Assembly (NCBI GenBank): GCA_014529385.2 | Contig: CM043967.1 | Coordinates: 11,486,001-11,546,000 of the forward strand | Length of the DNA: 60,000 nt | Reading direction: 5' to 3' | Source: Adiantum capillus-veneris | Lineage: Eukaryota > Streptophyta > Polypodiopsida > Polypodiales > Pteridaceae | In this document: piece by piece, positions 1-11,656 of the stretch | Numbering within the stretch: the stretch's first letter is position 1 | How the letters are laid out: the number at the start of each line of letters is the position of its first letter | The notes under the pieces: generated by a model | What the model was told of the DNA's origin: nothing | Database searches by the model: none | Seen by the model: only the letters and a program-made list of their open reading frames with translations | Made by a program: the position numbers and the translations under genes

Positions 1-307
1 CAAGTTTAGGTCGGGTTCCCACCTCAAGCTCAGCCCTAGCTTGCTTAAGGTCAAAAGAGTTTCAACACTAACCATTGGAGGTCTTTAATAAAGCTAACCC
101 TAAGGTCTTTTAAGCTCCATTATTTAACCTTGCTCTTTGACAGACCATCTCTCATTTGGGCCCCTTTACCATTGGCCCCGTGTTGAGATAGATCCGTACG
201 CACATGTCTATATTCTAACCCTTGTTCCCGTTTATTATCCCACATTAAATGATCAGTTTAATGTGAGAAAATCATTTGGGTTGGTTAGATATTAGATATT
301 TAATGAC
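1..307. repeat. Dispersed repeat, copy 1 (about 310 bp)
   Basis: This non-coding stretch is repeated in the same orientation at 7,032-7,345. Long blocks match, such as the segment around CCCCTTTACCATTGGCCCCG (about 160-181) and the segment with the TTAATGTGAGAAAATCATTTG block (about 255-276). Scattered substitutions and small indels separate the copies. It abuts the broken Copia reverse transcriptase on its right, so it may be part of a Copia 3' end or LTR, but no LTR boundary is visible. Confidence 0.7.
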
Positions 308-1285
308 ACGCTTTACATACAATGTGCTTTCTATTGGATTGTTACAAAAGCCTCGTTTGATCAAATGAGTGTCAGCCTTCTTATATCAAGCATGAGGAGA
401 TTGCCTTAACCCATACAAAGCTTTCTTACATTTGCACATTTTTATTTTTTTCCCTTTAATGACAAAACCGCGAGGCTACGTTACATAAACTTCCTCAAAT
501 ATGTCACCATTCAAGAAAGCATTAACAATGTATGATTGATGTACATCCCAACCAAAATGAGCTGACAATGCACATAGAAAACACATAGTAGTCATACAAC
601 AAGTGGGAGCAAAAGTCTCTTCATAATCTATGTCTTTTTGTTGTGCATAACCCTTTGAAACAAGTTGAGCCTTATAGCGATCAATCTCACCATCCGGCTT
701 GCATTTCAACTTGTAAACCCACTTCATACCAATGGCCTTGTTTCTAGGGGGAAAATCACACAAATTCCATGTGTCGTTTTCTATAAGTGAATCATATTCA
801 GATTGCATGGTAGCCATCCAATTTTTTGAATATTGTGCTTCATCAAAAGACAAATGTTCCTCAACATCATGTAAGCTAAACACAACCAAAGCATAACAAT
901 CTGATGCATAACATGCTTGGCAAGAACCTAAATGAGTACCACTAGACAATGATCCATCCAATTTAATGTCATGCAAAGTATGCACTAGCCATTTTGGCAT
1001 ACCTCTGGCATGCTGATTCTCATCCCTTTCCTCATCAAGTACATCATATACATCTGCATCAGTAATAAACTGATATGTAGCATTTTTTAAAAAAAAACCC
1101 ATAGGCTGTACATTTGTCTCATTGGAATTTACATTCAAAAATTGTTTGAAGCCAATAAATACTTCAGACTTTGATTTAAGTGGACGTACCCATGCATGCC
1201 TAGAGTAATCATCAATGAAAGTCGCAAAGTAAAGGTAGTTGCCCAAGGACGAAGTTTGCATGGGCCCACAAACATCACTATGCAC
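308..1285 (-). pseudogene. Ty1/Copia pol remnant: integrase start fused to reverse transcriptase
   Basis: Reading on the minus strand, the open part (476-1285) starts with an integrase-core opening (HSDVCGPM, then FIDDYSRHAWV). It then jumps to the Copia RT N-terminus (NDTWNL, KWVYKLK, YKAQLVSKGYAQ, DYEETFAP). Most of the integrase core is missing, yet the frame is kept across the join. RT motifs continue below 476 in another frame with the block LYGLRQSPHA followed by a stop where the family has Trp (about 405-425). The YVDD box, RNase H and 3' LTR are absent. This is a dead, internally deleted element. Identity as Copia is certain; the exact deletion points are approximate. Confidence 0.9.
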
Positions 1286-1288
1286 AAG

Positions 1289-1483
1289 CTACAACCTGCA
1301 TGTGGCCCTAACTAAACCATCCTTTGGAAACTTTGAACACTGCATCTTACCCAAAATACAGTCTTCACAAACATGTTTGACAGGTGCTTCAAAAGGCGGC
1401 AAAGAAGCCACCATATTAGATTTTTGCAAATGCAGGCAAAATTCAGATGTCCAAAACGTGAGTCCCAAAGTTTTGCATCTCAA
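1289..1483 (-). pseudogene. Copia GAG-pre-integrase (zinc-binding) domain remnant
   Basis: The 64-residue frame carries the pre-integrase signature HVCEDCILGKMQ, whose Cys pair belongs to the HHCC zinc-binding region found just before the Copia integrase core. It lies directly upstream of the integrase-RT fusion on the minus strand and in the expected order. A stop and frame change separate it from its neighbours. Confidence 0.8.
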
Positions 1484-1489
1484 ATAGCC

Positions 1490-1800
1490 TTAGAATCCAC
1501 AAGTGCATTTACAAAAAAATTTCCCGCACTTGTCATACAAAGTGAGCTTATACAACCCATGGCATAAAATGCCAGATGCAACAATTTGATCACCAAAATT
1601 GAGATCATGTATTGTATATCTGTCATGCACAAATTTGACTACAAGTCCAAGTCTAGCAAGTGCAGATACAGACAAAAGATTCTTCTTGATCCCAGGTACA
1701 TACAATGCATCAACAAGTGTGAAATAATTGCCATTTGTAGTAGTAAGCACAATCTTTCCAACTCCCTGAACCGGATAAGAGGCATTGTTGACACAAGTGA
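1490..1800 (-). pseudogene. Copia protease-to-integrase linker remnant
   Basis: The frame holds the typical Copia post-protease segment DALYVPGIKKNLLSVSALA, followed by a segment of beta-strand-like residues. In intact elements this follows the retropepsin domain. The catalytic DSG motif itself is not visible here, so the protease start is probably deleted or shifted to another frame. Confidence 0.8.
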
Positions 1801-1889
1801 CTAGATTCCTATGAGAGACAGACTAAGAGAGGTGAACAAATCATGATGTGAGGTAATGTGCTTTGTAGCAACATTGTCATGCACGTTAT

Positions 1890-2480
1890 CTAGTCCTTTT
1901 TTTTTTGGAAAGTGACTCTTGCAGTAGCAATGTTCATAATGCAGCAAACTTGACAACTTCATGATTTCCTTGGGTCATAAGTCTCCAAGTACTAGCAAAA
2001 GGCTGGTAAGAATCTGGCAAGGCATCAAGAACAGTCTGCATAAGGGAATTGTCTAAATGACTTCACCTGTAGAAATAAGTTGCTCATTGATATCCTTGAC
2101 ACCAACAAGGAAAGTGTCATGTCACCTTCCTCATGCATAATCTTCTACTCCAGCTCTTTACACAGCAATGCAATTTTTGCCTCATTGCGAACTTGCATAA
2201 AGACCAGCCATAATATCCCAAGCCATTTTTGCAGATTTTGATAAACAAATGTAGGGAGTAATAGTGCGCTTCACAGACAATGCATTCAATGCATGAGCAT
2301 GTGCATCTTTTACATCCCAACGAGCTTGCTCAGTCGTAGGAATAACAGCTCTGGCAGCAGCAATCCTGCCACCAAAACCTACAGCATCCTCAACACCGCA
2401 TACATCCTCAGAACCAGGATGTACATCAATGCCCTGTGCACAATGTTCCAAACGCCCTTTGACCAAGGACATGTTGCATC
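1890..2480 (-). pseudogene. Copia gag (UBN2-like) remnant
   Basis: On the minus strand, 2,182-2,472 encodes the gag pattern WDVKDAHAHALNALSVK ... SAKMAWDIMAGLY, which is the UBN2 gag core of plant Copia elements. Downstream in other frames the gag continues with a MQTVLDALPDSYQPF-like block (about 2,000-2,040). No CCHC knuckle was found. Frameshifts and stops show that it is inactive. Confidence 0.75.
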
Positions 2481-2834
2481 ATGTAATCCCACATAGGGTA
2501 ATTGTCCCCATCCAATGTGTCCTCATAGCAATAAACATCTTGAACACATCTGTGTTGTTGTCAACCATGGTAAATGAGACACCTTATGTGAAAACTGCCC
2601 AAAAAGAAGAGAAACAAAGTGCAAACAACACGTGCTATATAGCACAAAGGGGAGAAGACTGTAAGAGACCTGTTATGCAGAAAATGGCGCTGATAGAATT
2701 TCTTCACAAAATGACAAAATAGTGTGCACAGTACTGCCTGTAGTGGAAACAGAGGCCGAAATGAGCCCAAATCAAAGAAAGTGAGCAGGCGCGTGCTGGA
2801 ACTATTGGCGACTAAGCCCTGGAGGATGCAACTT

Positions 2835-2846
2835 GCTCTGATACCA
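2835..2846 (-). promoter_or_regulatory. Primer binding site of the Copia element (tRNA-iMet type)
   Basis: The minus strand reads TGGTATCAGAGC, complementary to the 3' end of initiator tRNA-Met, the usual primer of plant Copia elements. It lies 2 bp from the LTR boundary at 2,849, which fixes element orientation as minus. Confidence 0.9.
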
Positions 2847-2848
2847 AT

Positions 2849-3299
2849 TGTTGGAATTAGGGTTGCAGGAAAACACACACATCTTGGAGAAGATGAAGGA
2901 AGCTAAAGGCACACAAGAAAGAGTATATTACTTAGTGTGCAATGGAAAGATAAGTTAGCCCTAGAGAGTGATGGGCATATATACAATGCACGGGGGGAAA
3001 AACCTCTTAGTGAGGGAAGAAATGCCCCGACGATCCAAAGTGTGTTCACACACATCACTACCACATGTATATGGTAATAGAAGTGTTGTGTGGACAGTTG
3101 AACTCAAGCTGTAGCAGTATTTTTTTGGTGTCCTGGGGTGTAGACAATGCCAAAAGGGGGGTGGCCACAAGGGCGTGTAGGTCAACCAAACAGGGGCAAT
3201 TTTTCTGGTGTCTTGGGGTGTAGACAATGCCAAAAAAGGCCAAAAGGGGGGTGGCCACATGGACGCACTTGCCGATATTTTAGCGTTCAAGGAGCAACA
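2849..3299 (-). repeat. 5' LTR of the Copia element
   Basis: The segment begins TGTTGG and ends CAACA, giving inverted TGTTG/CAACA termini over 451 bp, and it directly abuts the primer binding site. It contains an internal near-duplicate of about 40 bp (TGTAGACAATGCCAAAA blocks near 3,139 and 3,220). The partner 3' LTR was not found, so the left end of the element is lost. Confidence 0.8.
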
Positions 3300-3336
3300 C
3301 ATCATAAAATATGTCGTATCTATTTCCCCAGATGGA

Positions 3337-4214
3337 GGGATCTAGGTGCCTTGCAATCTCTTGCACTACGTCTACAAAGGTGGTTGCCCATTCTCCAAGC
3401 GCTTAAGAGGGTTCCAAGAAATTAGTGCCGATGTGGGCCACTTCTTGGTTGAGCAAGCCCAGGGGTGCCAGCGTTGAAGAAGTGCAAATTGGGGGTGGAG
3501 TATCTTTTGTAGCAGGCTACGTTCATCTTTCTTATCAATGAGGAACCCGATTTGCAGGAGGTGCGCCTTCCACACCTTCAGGGTGGGTCCATCATCAAGG
3601 ATGCTAAGGAGCAGGAGGGTGTCCCCATGAACCCTACAGCGGAAGGTCGAGCACTTCAGCTCGAGTACCCTAGGGGGCTTGAGTCAGTGGTTGAAGAAGA
3701 CATCATTGTGGCTAGCAATAGTGACACTCCAGAGGATGCACCATTGACGGATAAGGCTATCTCAAAAGTAGAAATTCGTCGCTTTTCATCAGTGATAGTG
3801 GATAGGGAGTAGTATCTCTTTTTTCATAACTTGGAGAAAGCATTTTGCCTATGCATGGATGAGTGCATGAGAGTGCTATGCACCAGCGCCCAGCTTTCCT
3901 TAGATAGTACGCCAGATGCCCTTGAAAGCAAGCTTTTGCCACTTAGTGACTCTGTTACTGACACTATGGTACTTGTGTGTGCGGAGTTCTTGGCAGCATA
4001 GCAGTTGCATGTGGCCAAGGAAGATTTCTAGGCCATGCAAGCCAAGGTTATGGCGGCAAGGATGCCTACTCCAATGTAGAAACCCCCCTTTGATGAGCCA
4101 AATCTTGTGGATGCGGTGAATTCATGCATCGACTTGGATGCCAAGGGCAATAGACAGGCGTAGGACAAGGAGTAGGAGGTGAACTCTACCCTACTTTCAA
4201 GGTTGTTTGTATAA
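3337..4214 (+). pseudogene. Unidentified protein frame interrupted only by TAG codons
   Basis: From about 3,465 to the TAA at 4,212 one frame reads like protein for about 249 codons and is interrupted only by TAG: at 3,510, 3,810, 3,999, 4,029, 4,077, 4,161 and 4,173. No TAA or TGA occurs inside. A preceding stretch (3,346-3,464, frame +1) also reads like protein (KGGCPFSKRLRGFQEISADV) and carries TAG at 3,343. I do not recognise the family. The sequence is acidic and Met/Gln-rich near its C-terminus. It lies just past the Copia LTR and may be a transposon gag-like or host-derived ORF. Conversion of CAG (Gln) to TAG by deamination of methylated CHG cytosines would explain the pattern. Confidence 0.5.
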
Positions 4215-4335
4215 TTAACCTTAATTATATTTTTCTTACCCTTGGTGGTTTATAATAAGATGTCCTAGAGCTTGATGAGTTTTCAGCACGGACGAGCGGC
4301 AAGCGCACGACAAAAGTGTATGGATTTTTGTCTAC

Positions 4336-5733
4336 TCATTGACAATTGTTGGCAATCTCATGGGCCTCCCCTGTGTTCTTTGCAGCAACAATTGACACAT
4401 TTCCATCTTGACAGTCAATGGAACTGAGAAGTGCCTCCACCCTTTTGATTTCCTCCTGGGACTTTTTCAATGGCTTCAGTGTGAAAGCATAGTCAATGTT
4501 AAGCTTCAATAGCCTATCAAAAATGCGTATGAATGCGTGTAATGTACAAAAATGTACATTAGATAGAGAAAATGAAAATATTGGATTCCAAGCCTTGTCC
4601 TGTTGTGCACGATCTCGGGAGTTGAGCATGGGCCATCTCAAAATAGACGCTTCCCATTCTCTGCCTTTATCTCTCAACATCAAGATTGTCCAATGCTTCG
4701 CCTCCATCCTCTTTCCATGGAAGCATGAACCACCCTTTGTAGAGTTCTATTGTGCGTTTTGTATGTTATGTTTTTACCCCCGAGTGCAAAATGGACAAGG
4801 AAAGAGAGAGAAAACACCTTTTTTGCAGCCAAGCAAACACTTTATGGTCGCCACTCCATATCAAAGCTACCAAAACCTCAACCTCCAACTTCTCACCTAT
4901 AAGTTGGGAGTGTATTACTTCTATGATCCATGGAGTTCTCTCAAAAATCCATGAATGTAATCCATTAGTCTCTTTGGACACCTCAATAGCACTCAACCAC
5001 CATATGTCTTTCCCTAATTGCACACTAAAAGATGGGGTGGGAGATGGCTCGATTGAATCCCTTCACTTGGTTTGCAACAGGGCTTCATTCATTAGAGTGA
5101 CACTTAACTTCTCTAACCTTCGACCTTTTACTATTTGACACTCGTCGAGTTTCAACACAAGTGACATTTGTGCCAAGCATTGCAAAACAAGTAGAGGCAA
5201 GACCTTGGACTTCAAAGTCTATGATAAGAAGAACACAACCAAAAGTAAGAAGTTTATTGTGTCACCTTCTTGAGGTAACTCATAGAATCTAAGCACAGCT
5301 TGTTGAAGCCTTTTGAGGTCCACATAAATATTGTTCCACATTGTGTCAGGGGAGCCCTTCTCCAAAGGTCTTATGGAGCTTTGCCTACTTCTTTTCCTTG
5401 CCTTTGGTGTGCATGAAACATAGAGTAAAGATGGCATTGTGTCCTCAATGTGTAGGTATACCCCAATGCGGAAGAACACATCTTCATTTGTGGCCTTCTT
5501 TGTAAGGTTGACTGTGTGCGGGATGGAAAATATATTCTCCATGATGCAACGCTCCCGTAGGGCTCCTTTAGGAGTTGAAAAATAGCCTTGTATGCTTTGG
5601 GTGATGATCCAAACCTCATCACAAGCTTGTTGCACGTCATCTTCACTAACCACATTTGCCAATTTGTGCATAAGTTCCTTGGTGACTGCATCCTAATGTG
5701 CTTCCCCCTAGGTGATTGTAAGATAGAAACCAC
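4336..5733 (-). pseudogene. Unidentified minus-strand pseudogene
   Basis: Three minus-strand stretches read like protein in consistent order: 5,219-5,671 (with DTMWNNIYVDLKRLQQAVLR and RIGVYLHIEDTMPS), 4,766-5,023 (GKDIWWLSAIEVSKE) and 4,336-4,707 (LNIDYAFTLKPLKKSQEEI). Between them, codon-like text continues in shifted frames (for example SLVLKLDECQIVKG). This suggests one gene with frameshifts or introns. No catalytic or binding motif was recognised and no family is assigned. It may be a retrocopied host gene or a transposon ORF. Confidence 0.35.
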
Positions 5734-7031
5734 ATCATGCGTATTGAGACAACTAGTGAGAAGGTTGACTCAATCATCTTGGGAATAGCAAAAATAAAGA
5801 GAGTACTTTTGCGAAACTACTTTGTGAGCATAGTGGGTGAACGTAATTGATGGTAGCAACATAAACATAGCATTTAGTTAACTTGGCATGAACAATACTT
5901 TTGCAAGAGAGAGAATATAGAAAACATGACAACAATTGAGGACCGGATTTATGTGGAGCGCGGTCCCCCCTCCAATATGCATTTGTATTATGATTTCTCC
6001 CATCAAGAGAGACTTATTACAATATAATATTTTTGTTCCTTGTGAACTAGCTGATGCATTGAAGATGGAAAGCTTCATGCATCACGAGCATAACATAAAC
6101 TTTGTGGAAAGCATCAACTCTCCCAAGCCTCAGTCCCAAGATCTCAAACACCTTTGAAGGTGGAGAGAGCTAGCAATGAATGAGGGTAGGGAAGAGGAAG
6201 AAGAAACATTTCATAGGAGAAAGAATTAATTCCTCACTTATCATGACTCTTCTTGGTTTGCTAGCATACATAATAGCATAGTAATGAAGATGGAGAAGAT
6301 GGCAAGCTTAAGCATTGAAGCATGGCTCTTGGATGGATTTGCATTCCATAGCCAAGAGTGTTGGTGTAGGCTCTCAACCTCTACTTGCTTGGAGAAGGAG
6401 AGGGAGTTCTTGAACTTTGCACTTCACACAATGAGAGTGTGTGTGAGTGTGTGTGGGAGAGTATAACCCCTAAGCAGGCCCCCTACTTGCTTTGGTCGAC
6501 CCCCCCCTTGTAGCTCATGCTTGAAGCTCATTGGACTCATATAGGCCTAGCCAATCACAAGCAAGAGTCATACCAAGCAACAAGGGTAGCCTTGGGACAA
6601 GTGTCCCCCTTTCCCCTTTGAGAGAGAAGGCTTGATAAATGCTAAAATAATTAATTAATTCTACTAAATTATCATTGGACCCCTTGGAAGGCCAACCAAT
6701 AGGCTTTAGGCACACCATGAGGGTAACCTAGCTAGGGGCTTGGCATGTGTGCTACTTGCCTCTTGGGAAAGGGGTGCCCTTTGGGAGAGAGAGTGGTCAA
6801 GCAACCACCCCCCTTCTTGCATGGCTTGCCCCCTCCTTGTAGGGATTCACTTTGACTTTTGTGCCACCTCAAGCCTCTCAAGCTTGGGCCTAGTTCTCAC
6901 CACAAGTTAAGCCCCTCAAGATTTCTCATCTCAAGTACAGCCCTAGTATCTCAAGCATGACAAGCACCTTAAGCATCTCAATCATCAAGAACCTTAAGCA
7001 TCTCAAGCACCTCAGTCACATCAGGCATGAG
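5734..7031. other. Non-coding stretch with degenerate CTCAAGCA repeats
   Basis: No convincing gene is seen. From about 6,860 to 7,075 the words CTCAAGCA, CTTAAGCA and ACCTCAAGC recur at short intervals, a degenerate short tandem array running into repeat copy 2. A small GT/GA-rich stretch lies at 6,428-6,460. Confidence 0.5.
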
Positions 7032-7345
7032 AAGCACCTCAAGCTTGGGCCGGGTTTCCACCTCAAGCATAGCCCTAGCTTACCTAAGGTCAAAGGACTT
7101 TTAACACTAACTATTGGAGGTCTTCAATGAAGCTAACACTAAGGTCTTTATGCTCCATTGGTTAGCCTTGATCTTTGATATAACATCTCTCATTTGGGCC
7201 CCTTTACCATTGGCCCCGTGTTGAGATAGATCTATAAGCACATGTCTATATCTTAACCCTTGTTCCCGTTTATTCTCCCACATTAAATGATGAGTTTAAT
7301 ATGAGAAAATCATTTGCATTGGTTAGATATTAGATTTTATGACAT
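7032..7345. repeat. Dispersed repeat, copy 2
   Basis: This is the diverged direct copy of 1-307, with matching order of blocks throughout. The flanks of the two copies are unrelated (Copia pol at copy 1, unassigned DNA here). Confidence 0.7.
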
Positions 7346-7989
7346 TTCATAATGATAAATGTTCTCATGAATTTAAAAGTCTTCATCACATGTCAAGTTT
7401 AATCATTGTTAGCATTAGCTGAGTCTACCAAATACCCAATAGGTTAGCCATAGATTGCGGAATGATACCGATGCTAGAAGCACAAAGATGACATGTTTGT
7501 GGCTATGTTTTCATAACTTCCTCATTTGTTGCTTTAGCATATAGGCCAAAACAACTATGCATTTTTGAAAAAAATAATAATGTGTAAGAATGGGCCTCCA
7601 TTGTAATGGTTGTTTTGCACACTTGTGGCACCAGGAAAGGTTCGATCTTGTAAAGTAAAATACTTACTCCATTCGGATGCTACCACTATGCAAAACAACT
7701 TAGCATGGGGTATAGGTTTCTTGGTCCTGCACTTCGAATAATTTAGTACATATTCATGCATGACTCCTTCTATGTGCAAAAAACATTCTCCCATTTGCAA
7801 AACAAGCACTAAAGAGTTTGTTTCTTTGCAAAGTGCATTCCTTCTAAAGCCACCTTGGCTTCTTCCAAGTAGGGAGGACATTCCATTTGCTTGACGCATA
7901 AAAGAAAAATTTCATATTCCCTCTAACTGATCTTAATATTTTCCCTAAAGTATGAATTCTTATTTTGCTCTCTCTAATTCAACCTGCAA

Positions 7990-8145
7990 TTGCAATTGAA
8001 TTTACACATTATCATTAATTACTCATTTTCATAATCCTTTCTCTTTACATTTGCTATGTCTAAATCACTTGTAATTGCGATTGAATTTACACATTATCAT
8101 TAAATACTTATTTCCATAATCCTCTCTCTTTACATTAGTGAGATC
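7990..8145. repeat. 85-bp tandem duplication
   Basis: The block ATTGAATTTACACATTATCA occurs at 7,995 and again at 8,080. The following 60 bases (AT-rich, ending CTCTTTACATT) match with a few changes. Confidence 0.75.
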
Positions 8146-8187
8146 ATGAACACTATCTCTTCCTTAGATCACCCTCTTTCGCATTGT

Positions 8188-8211
8188 ACACACACACACA
8201 CACACACACAC
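8188..8211. repeat. CA microsatellite
   Basis: Twelve uninterrupted AC units. Confidence 0.95.
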
Positions 8212-8824
8212 TTGGTCACGACATCTAACCATGATAGCTATTTCTCGTTACACTCGTGACTATACTCAACCTACTGGTATTGCTACCCAAACTATGTATG
8301 TAGCTAATGCTTCACCCAATACACACATACTCATACATTTCTGGCAGGTGACTAAGCCTTTGACACTATTGCTGCATGATTTCAAGTAGCTTATTTTTAG
8401 CATAAGGTTGTCTACCTTGAGAATGATATTATTGCATAAGGGAATTGCGATTTGATTCCTTGATACTTGCTTACACTGCTATCTTGGTTAGCATGGTTGA
8501 ACGTGAACCACTAAAAAGATAAACTCAATGGGAGCAATCCCTTAAGGATTTAACCCTTAAAAGTTAAATGGTAAACCTCCTTCCCATTATGGCTCCTCCT
8601 GGCATAAACTGATGCGAGGATATTCTATTCAATATACGTTGCCACATATCCCCTTCCCCCCTTTCATTCAAGAGGATTCATGATAAGTCCTCTTTAGGGC
8701 TTGTACATGATTTTGATGGGGGTGCTCGCAGTGGTGAGCATGCAAGGTGTGGCCATATCTGTCATATTCTAGGATAATGACAACTGACATGCTTCTTTAC
8801 TGCCTCATACCCATCCACTACCCC

Positions 8825-8860
8825 TATATAAAGGTGAGGGGCTCTTCTCCCTTCACTTAG
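8825..8860 (+). promoter_or_regulatory. TATA box plus hairpin resembling the PLE promoter
   Basis: TATATAAA at 8,825-8,832 is followed two bases later by GTGAGGG (8,834-8,840) and CCCTTCAC (8,849-8,856), then TTAG. The arms pair over seven base pairs with one G-T wobble. The same layout occurs in both PLE direct repeats (11,893 and 18,162). Function is inferred from position and sequence only. Confidence 0.45.
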
Positions 8861-11549
8861 ACTTGGTTTTTTCTGTCTTTTGCCTTTTAGCATACATGAA
8901 AATCAATTATGGTTTAGGGATTGGGCATGGTATTTTGTTGTGCTATCCCTTGCAACATTAAAGCAACCAGATATGGTCGACTTGGTTTTATTGTATAAAA
9001 GAAGGGGAAAAGAGAGAGTAAGAAGTGAATGGAAATGTGCCTAGCTTTTGCTGGGCACTTTGGAGACTTTTTGGAATTGCTTCTGCTCTACAGGTTCTAT
9101 ATTTCACTCAAATCTCAGTTTTAGAAAACTTCTAGCTCTTGATTGGATGATTGGATGATTATGATAGGAGTTGATTCTTGCCTTAAAACATTGATTCTAA
9201 AATGGACGTTTTCTGTCCCTGAAGGCAAAGAAAAAATGTAGTTTTCCATTGACTGTGCTCTAAGCTGGCATTAGTAGAATACTAAATATGTGCATTAGGA
9301 CTTGAATTCCATGCCAACAGATGTTAATTGGCCTAATTGGATCAAATGAACCTATTTATGGTTATTGATTATAAAATGAGGGCTGATTGGTTACCGGTTG
9401 ATTGGTTGTTGGTTGAAGTATAGAATAGTTCACTTGGTAATCATGAGGCTCTTAAACTCTTTATTACAACATCTTTAACACTTAATGGTTGTGGTTTTAC
9501 TGAACTTTTTTGAAATTGTTTCTTTTGTGATCTACAAAACAATGGGAGCTCTGCTCACCTAGTCTCTGTTATTTAGCAGGAGTAAAATAATGATTAACTA
9601 TGATTAATATGTCTTGGGCACAAAACATGATGACCTTTTTCTCTTTGATTATTATTGGTCCTTTGGCTAAATGTAGCAAATTTTTGGATAGTTGGACTCC
9701 TGGCCTGCTGAGCTTGAGAGTTTATTAATCTAAATTTTGATATCTAAGTAATACCTTATTGATGGATCACTTGGGCACAGAATAGGAGTGACTTATATTC
9801 ACACATCAATAGAGTGTTGCTGCTGTAATTGGGGTGTAATTTTTTTTTTTGTGAAAATGGATCATGCTCACTACTTTTGTATAAGAGGTTTACCATAGAA
9901 ATTAGCTCCACTTTTTGTGGCTCTGGTTGATACTTCTCTGGGCAGTTAGTTCAATTGCTACTTTGATACCAAGGGAAATTATTTATGGTACTTGGTGTGT
10001 GTTGATGAGTGTACATGCTTTTTGCGAATTACGAGATTACTCATTGACTTCTAGTTCTTGATGATTGGCCTAAATTTGGTCTTTTTTAACCGTTGGTAAC
10101 CATATTCTTACTTACATATTATACTCTTACTGACTCTTGAGTTAGTTTTTTTACTCTTAATTATTGTGTATATTTATTTCTGAGGAAAATATGGAAAAAT
10201 CTATTATATGATGTGCTTATTGTGAGAGTTCCGAGTAGATCTTGGGTTTTCATTGATAATAATTCTTGAAAATTCTGGCTGTGTTCACTGTCATGCTGAC
10301 TTGGCAAGATCTTTCACTTCTATGCTGACTTTGTTGGATTCTTGTTGGCTGATGACTTGATTGGAGATCTGGCTTATGGCTGGACCTATTGATCATGGTC
10401 TCTAGCTGTTGCTAGTCTGGGTTTATTTTTACTGGGATTGAATTCTTCCTAAATGACCATGCTCTATTTGGTTAGGGTCTGCTAGTGAGGAAGTTAATTT
10501 TTTAAAGAAAAACTCCACCTAAACCAGTATCTGCTACCTATACAAGGTGTTTTTTAGTAAAAAGGTTTTTTTACAAAATCTATTATAGTACTTTATCTTG
10601 GCTAAATACTAGGAGATATAAGACCCTATATAGGACTGGAATGCCTTCCTTTGTATGGTCGACGATCTAGCTTTGATTGGGAACCTTATACATACATACA
10701 TATTCTCGGATTGGAGTTAAACTCTGGTTCTTACTGCCACGTTTTTATTTTTTGAAAGATTTGACTGCAATCCAATAATCTTCTTAAAATTCCTAGTCTC
10801 CTTTCTAATTGGAAGACGAATATATCTTCTATTTTGTTGGTTGAAACTTTGAGATTTTGCTACTACAACTTTCTGACATAAGGTGGAAAAATGGATTTTT
10901 TGATAAACCTATATAGGGCTTGGTTTGTGAGCTTGGTTTAACTAAAGCTTCAATACTAACCGCTGTTATGATGAAACATTTGGTTGAATTGAGATTTCTG
11001 GCCAATGTGTTCTACTATGGTTAGTTGGGTTGTTTTATTTGAAGGGCTCTACTTCGGTGCATATATTAGGATGTGATTACAAAAAAAAGCATTACATACA
11101 AGTTTTTGTCCATACATTTTTTAGCTACAAAGCAGTTCATAGAATGTTTTAAACTTATGGATGAGTGGACATTTTTTTAGCGTAAATGGTTATATGGAGT
11201 AATTTCGGCAGGAATACTTTTTATGTAAAAAATTTGAGATGTTAACTACTTTAATATTTAGGACAGTAGCTAGTCTAATAATTTTTAAGTTTGAAATGGA
11301 TAACAACTAATAGGTTCTTTGAAGCCTGCCATATGTAGCCAAGTCTAACATATCAATTGTCTTGACTATATGGATGCAGATGAGAATTCTATCTTGACTT
11401 AAAAAGGTTTAGCATGCTGCCGACATTAACACTTGATGATTCAACTAGGATAGTTATGACACCTTTGTACAAATCTTTGCCTAGTCAACTAAAGCTAGTT
11501 ATCTTTTGAACATCATGTTCTTTGGTGTATATGTATTTAAATTAAAACA

Positions 11550-11568
11550 TCTATACACACACACAGAC

Positions 11569-11629
<61 letters not shown>

Positions 11630-11656
11630 TGCGCGTGCGCGCGTGCACACACACAC
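11550..11656. repeat. Compound CA/TA/TG/CG microsatellite at the left edge of the PLE
   Basis: Runs of ACAC, ATAT, a long TG run, then alternating GCGCGT and CACAC lead directly into the left direct repeat. Alternating purine-pyrimidine runs like this can adopt Z-DNA. The PLE copy begins inside this tract. Confidence 0.9.

Larger units (their letters stand above)
7346..11560. other. AT-rich stretch without a recognisable gene
   Basis: About 4.2 kb with no supported coding region. The longest frame (7,555-7,899, minus) has no recognised motif. The stretch contains an 85-bp tandem duplication (7,990-8,145), a CA microsatellite and one promoter-like site at 8,825 that resembles the promoter of the PLE to the right. 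It could be an old, diverged relative of the PLE leader, but beyond the promoter I see no clear similarity. Confidence 0.5.

Noticed and set aside
3465-4214. Alternative genetic code (TAG = Gln) or U-to-C RNA editing
   Set aside because: Other regions of the window use TAG as an ordinary stop and show C to T decay of several kinds; nuclear plant genes are not known to use either mechanism. Methylation-driven decay is simpler.
7555-7899. Possible PPR-like gene fragment
   Set aside because: A few residues (MHEYVLNYSKC) look suggestive, but there is no repeat periodicity or second motif.
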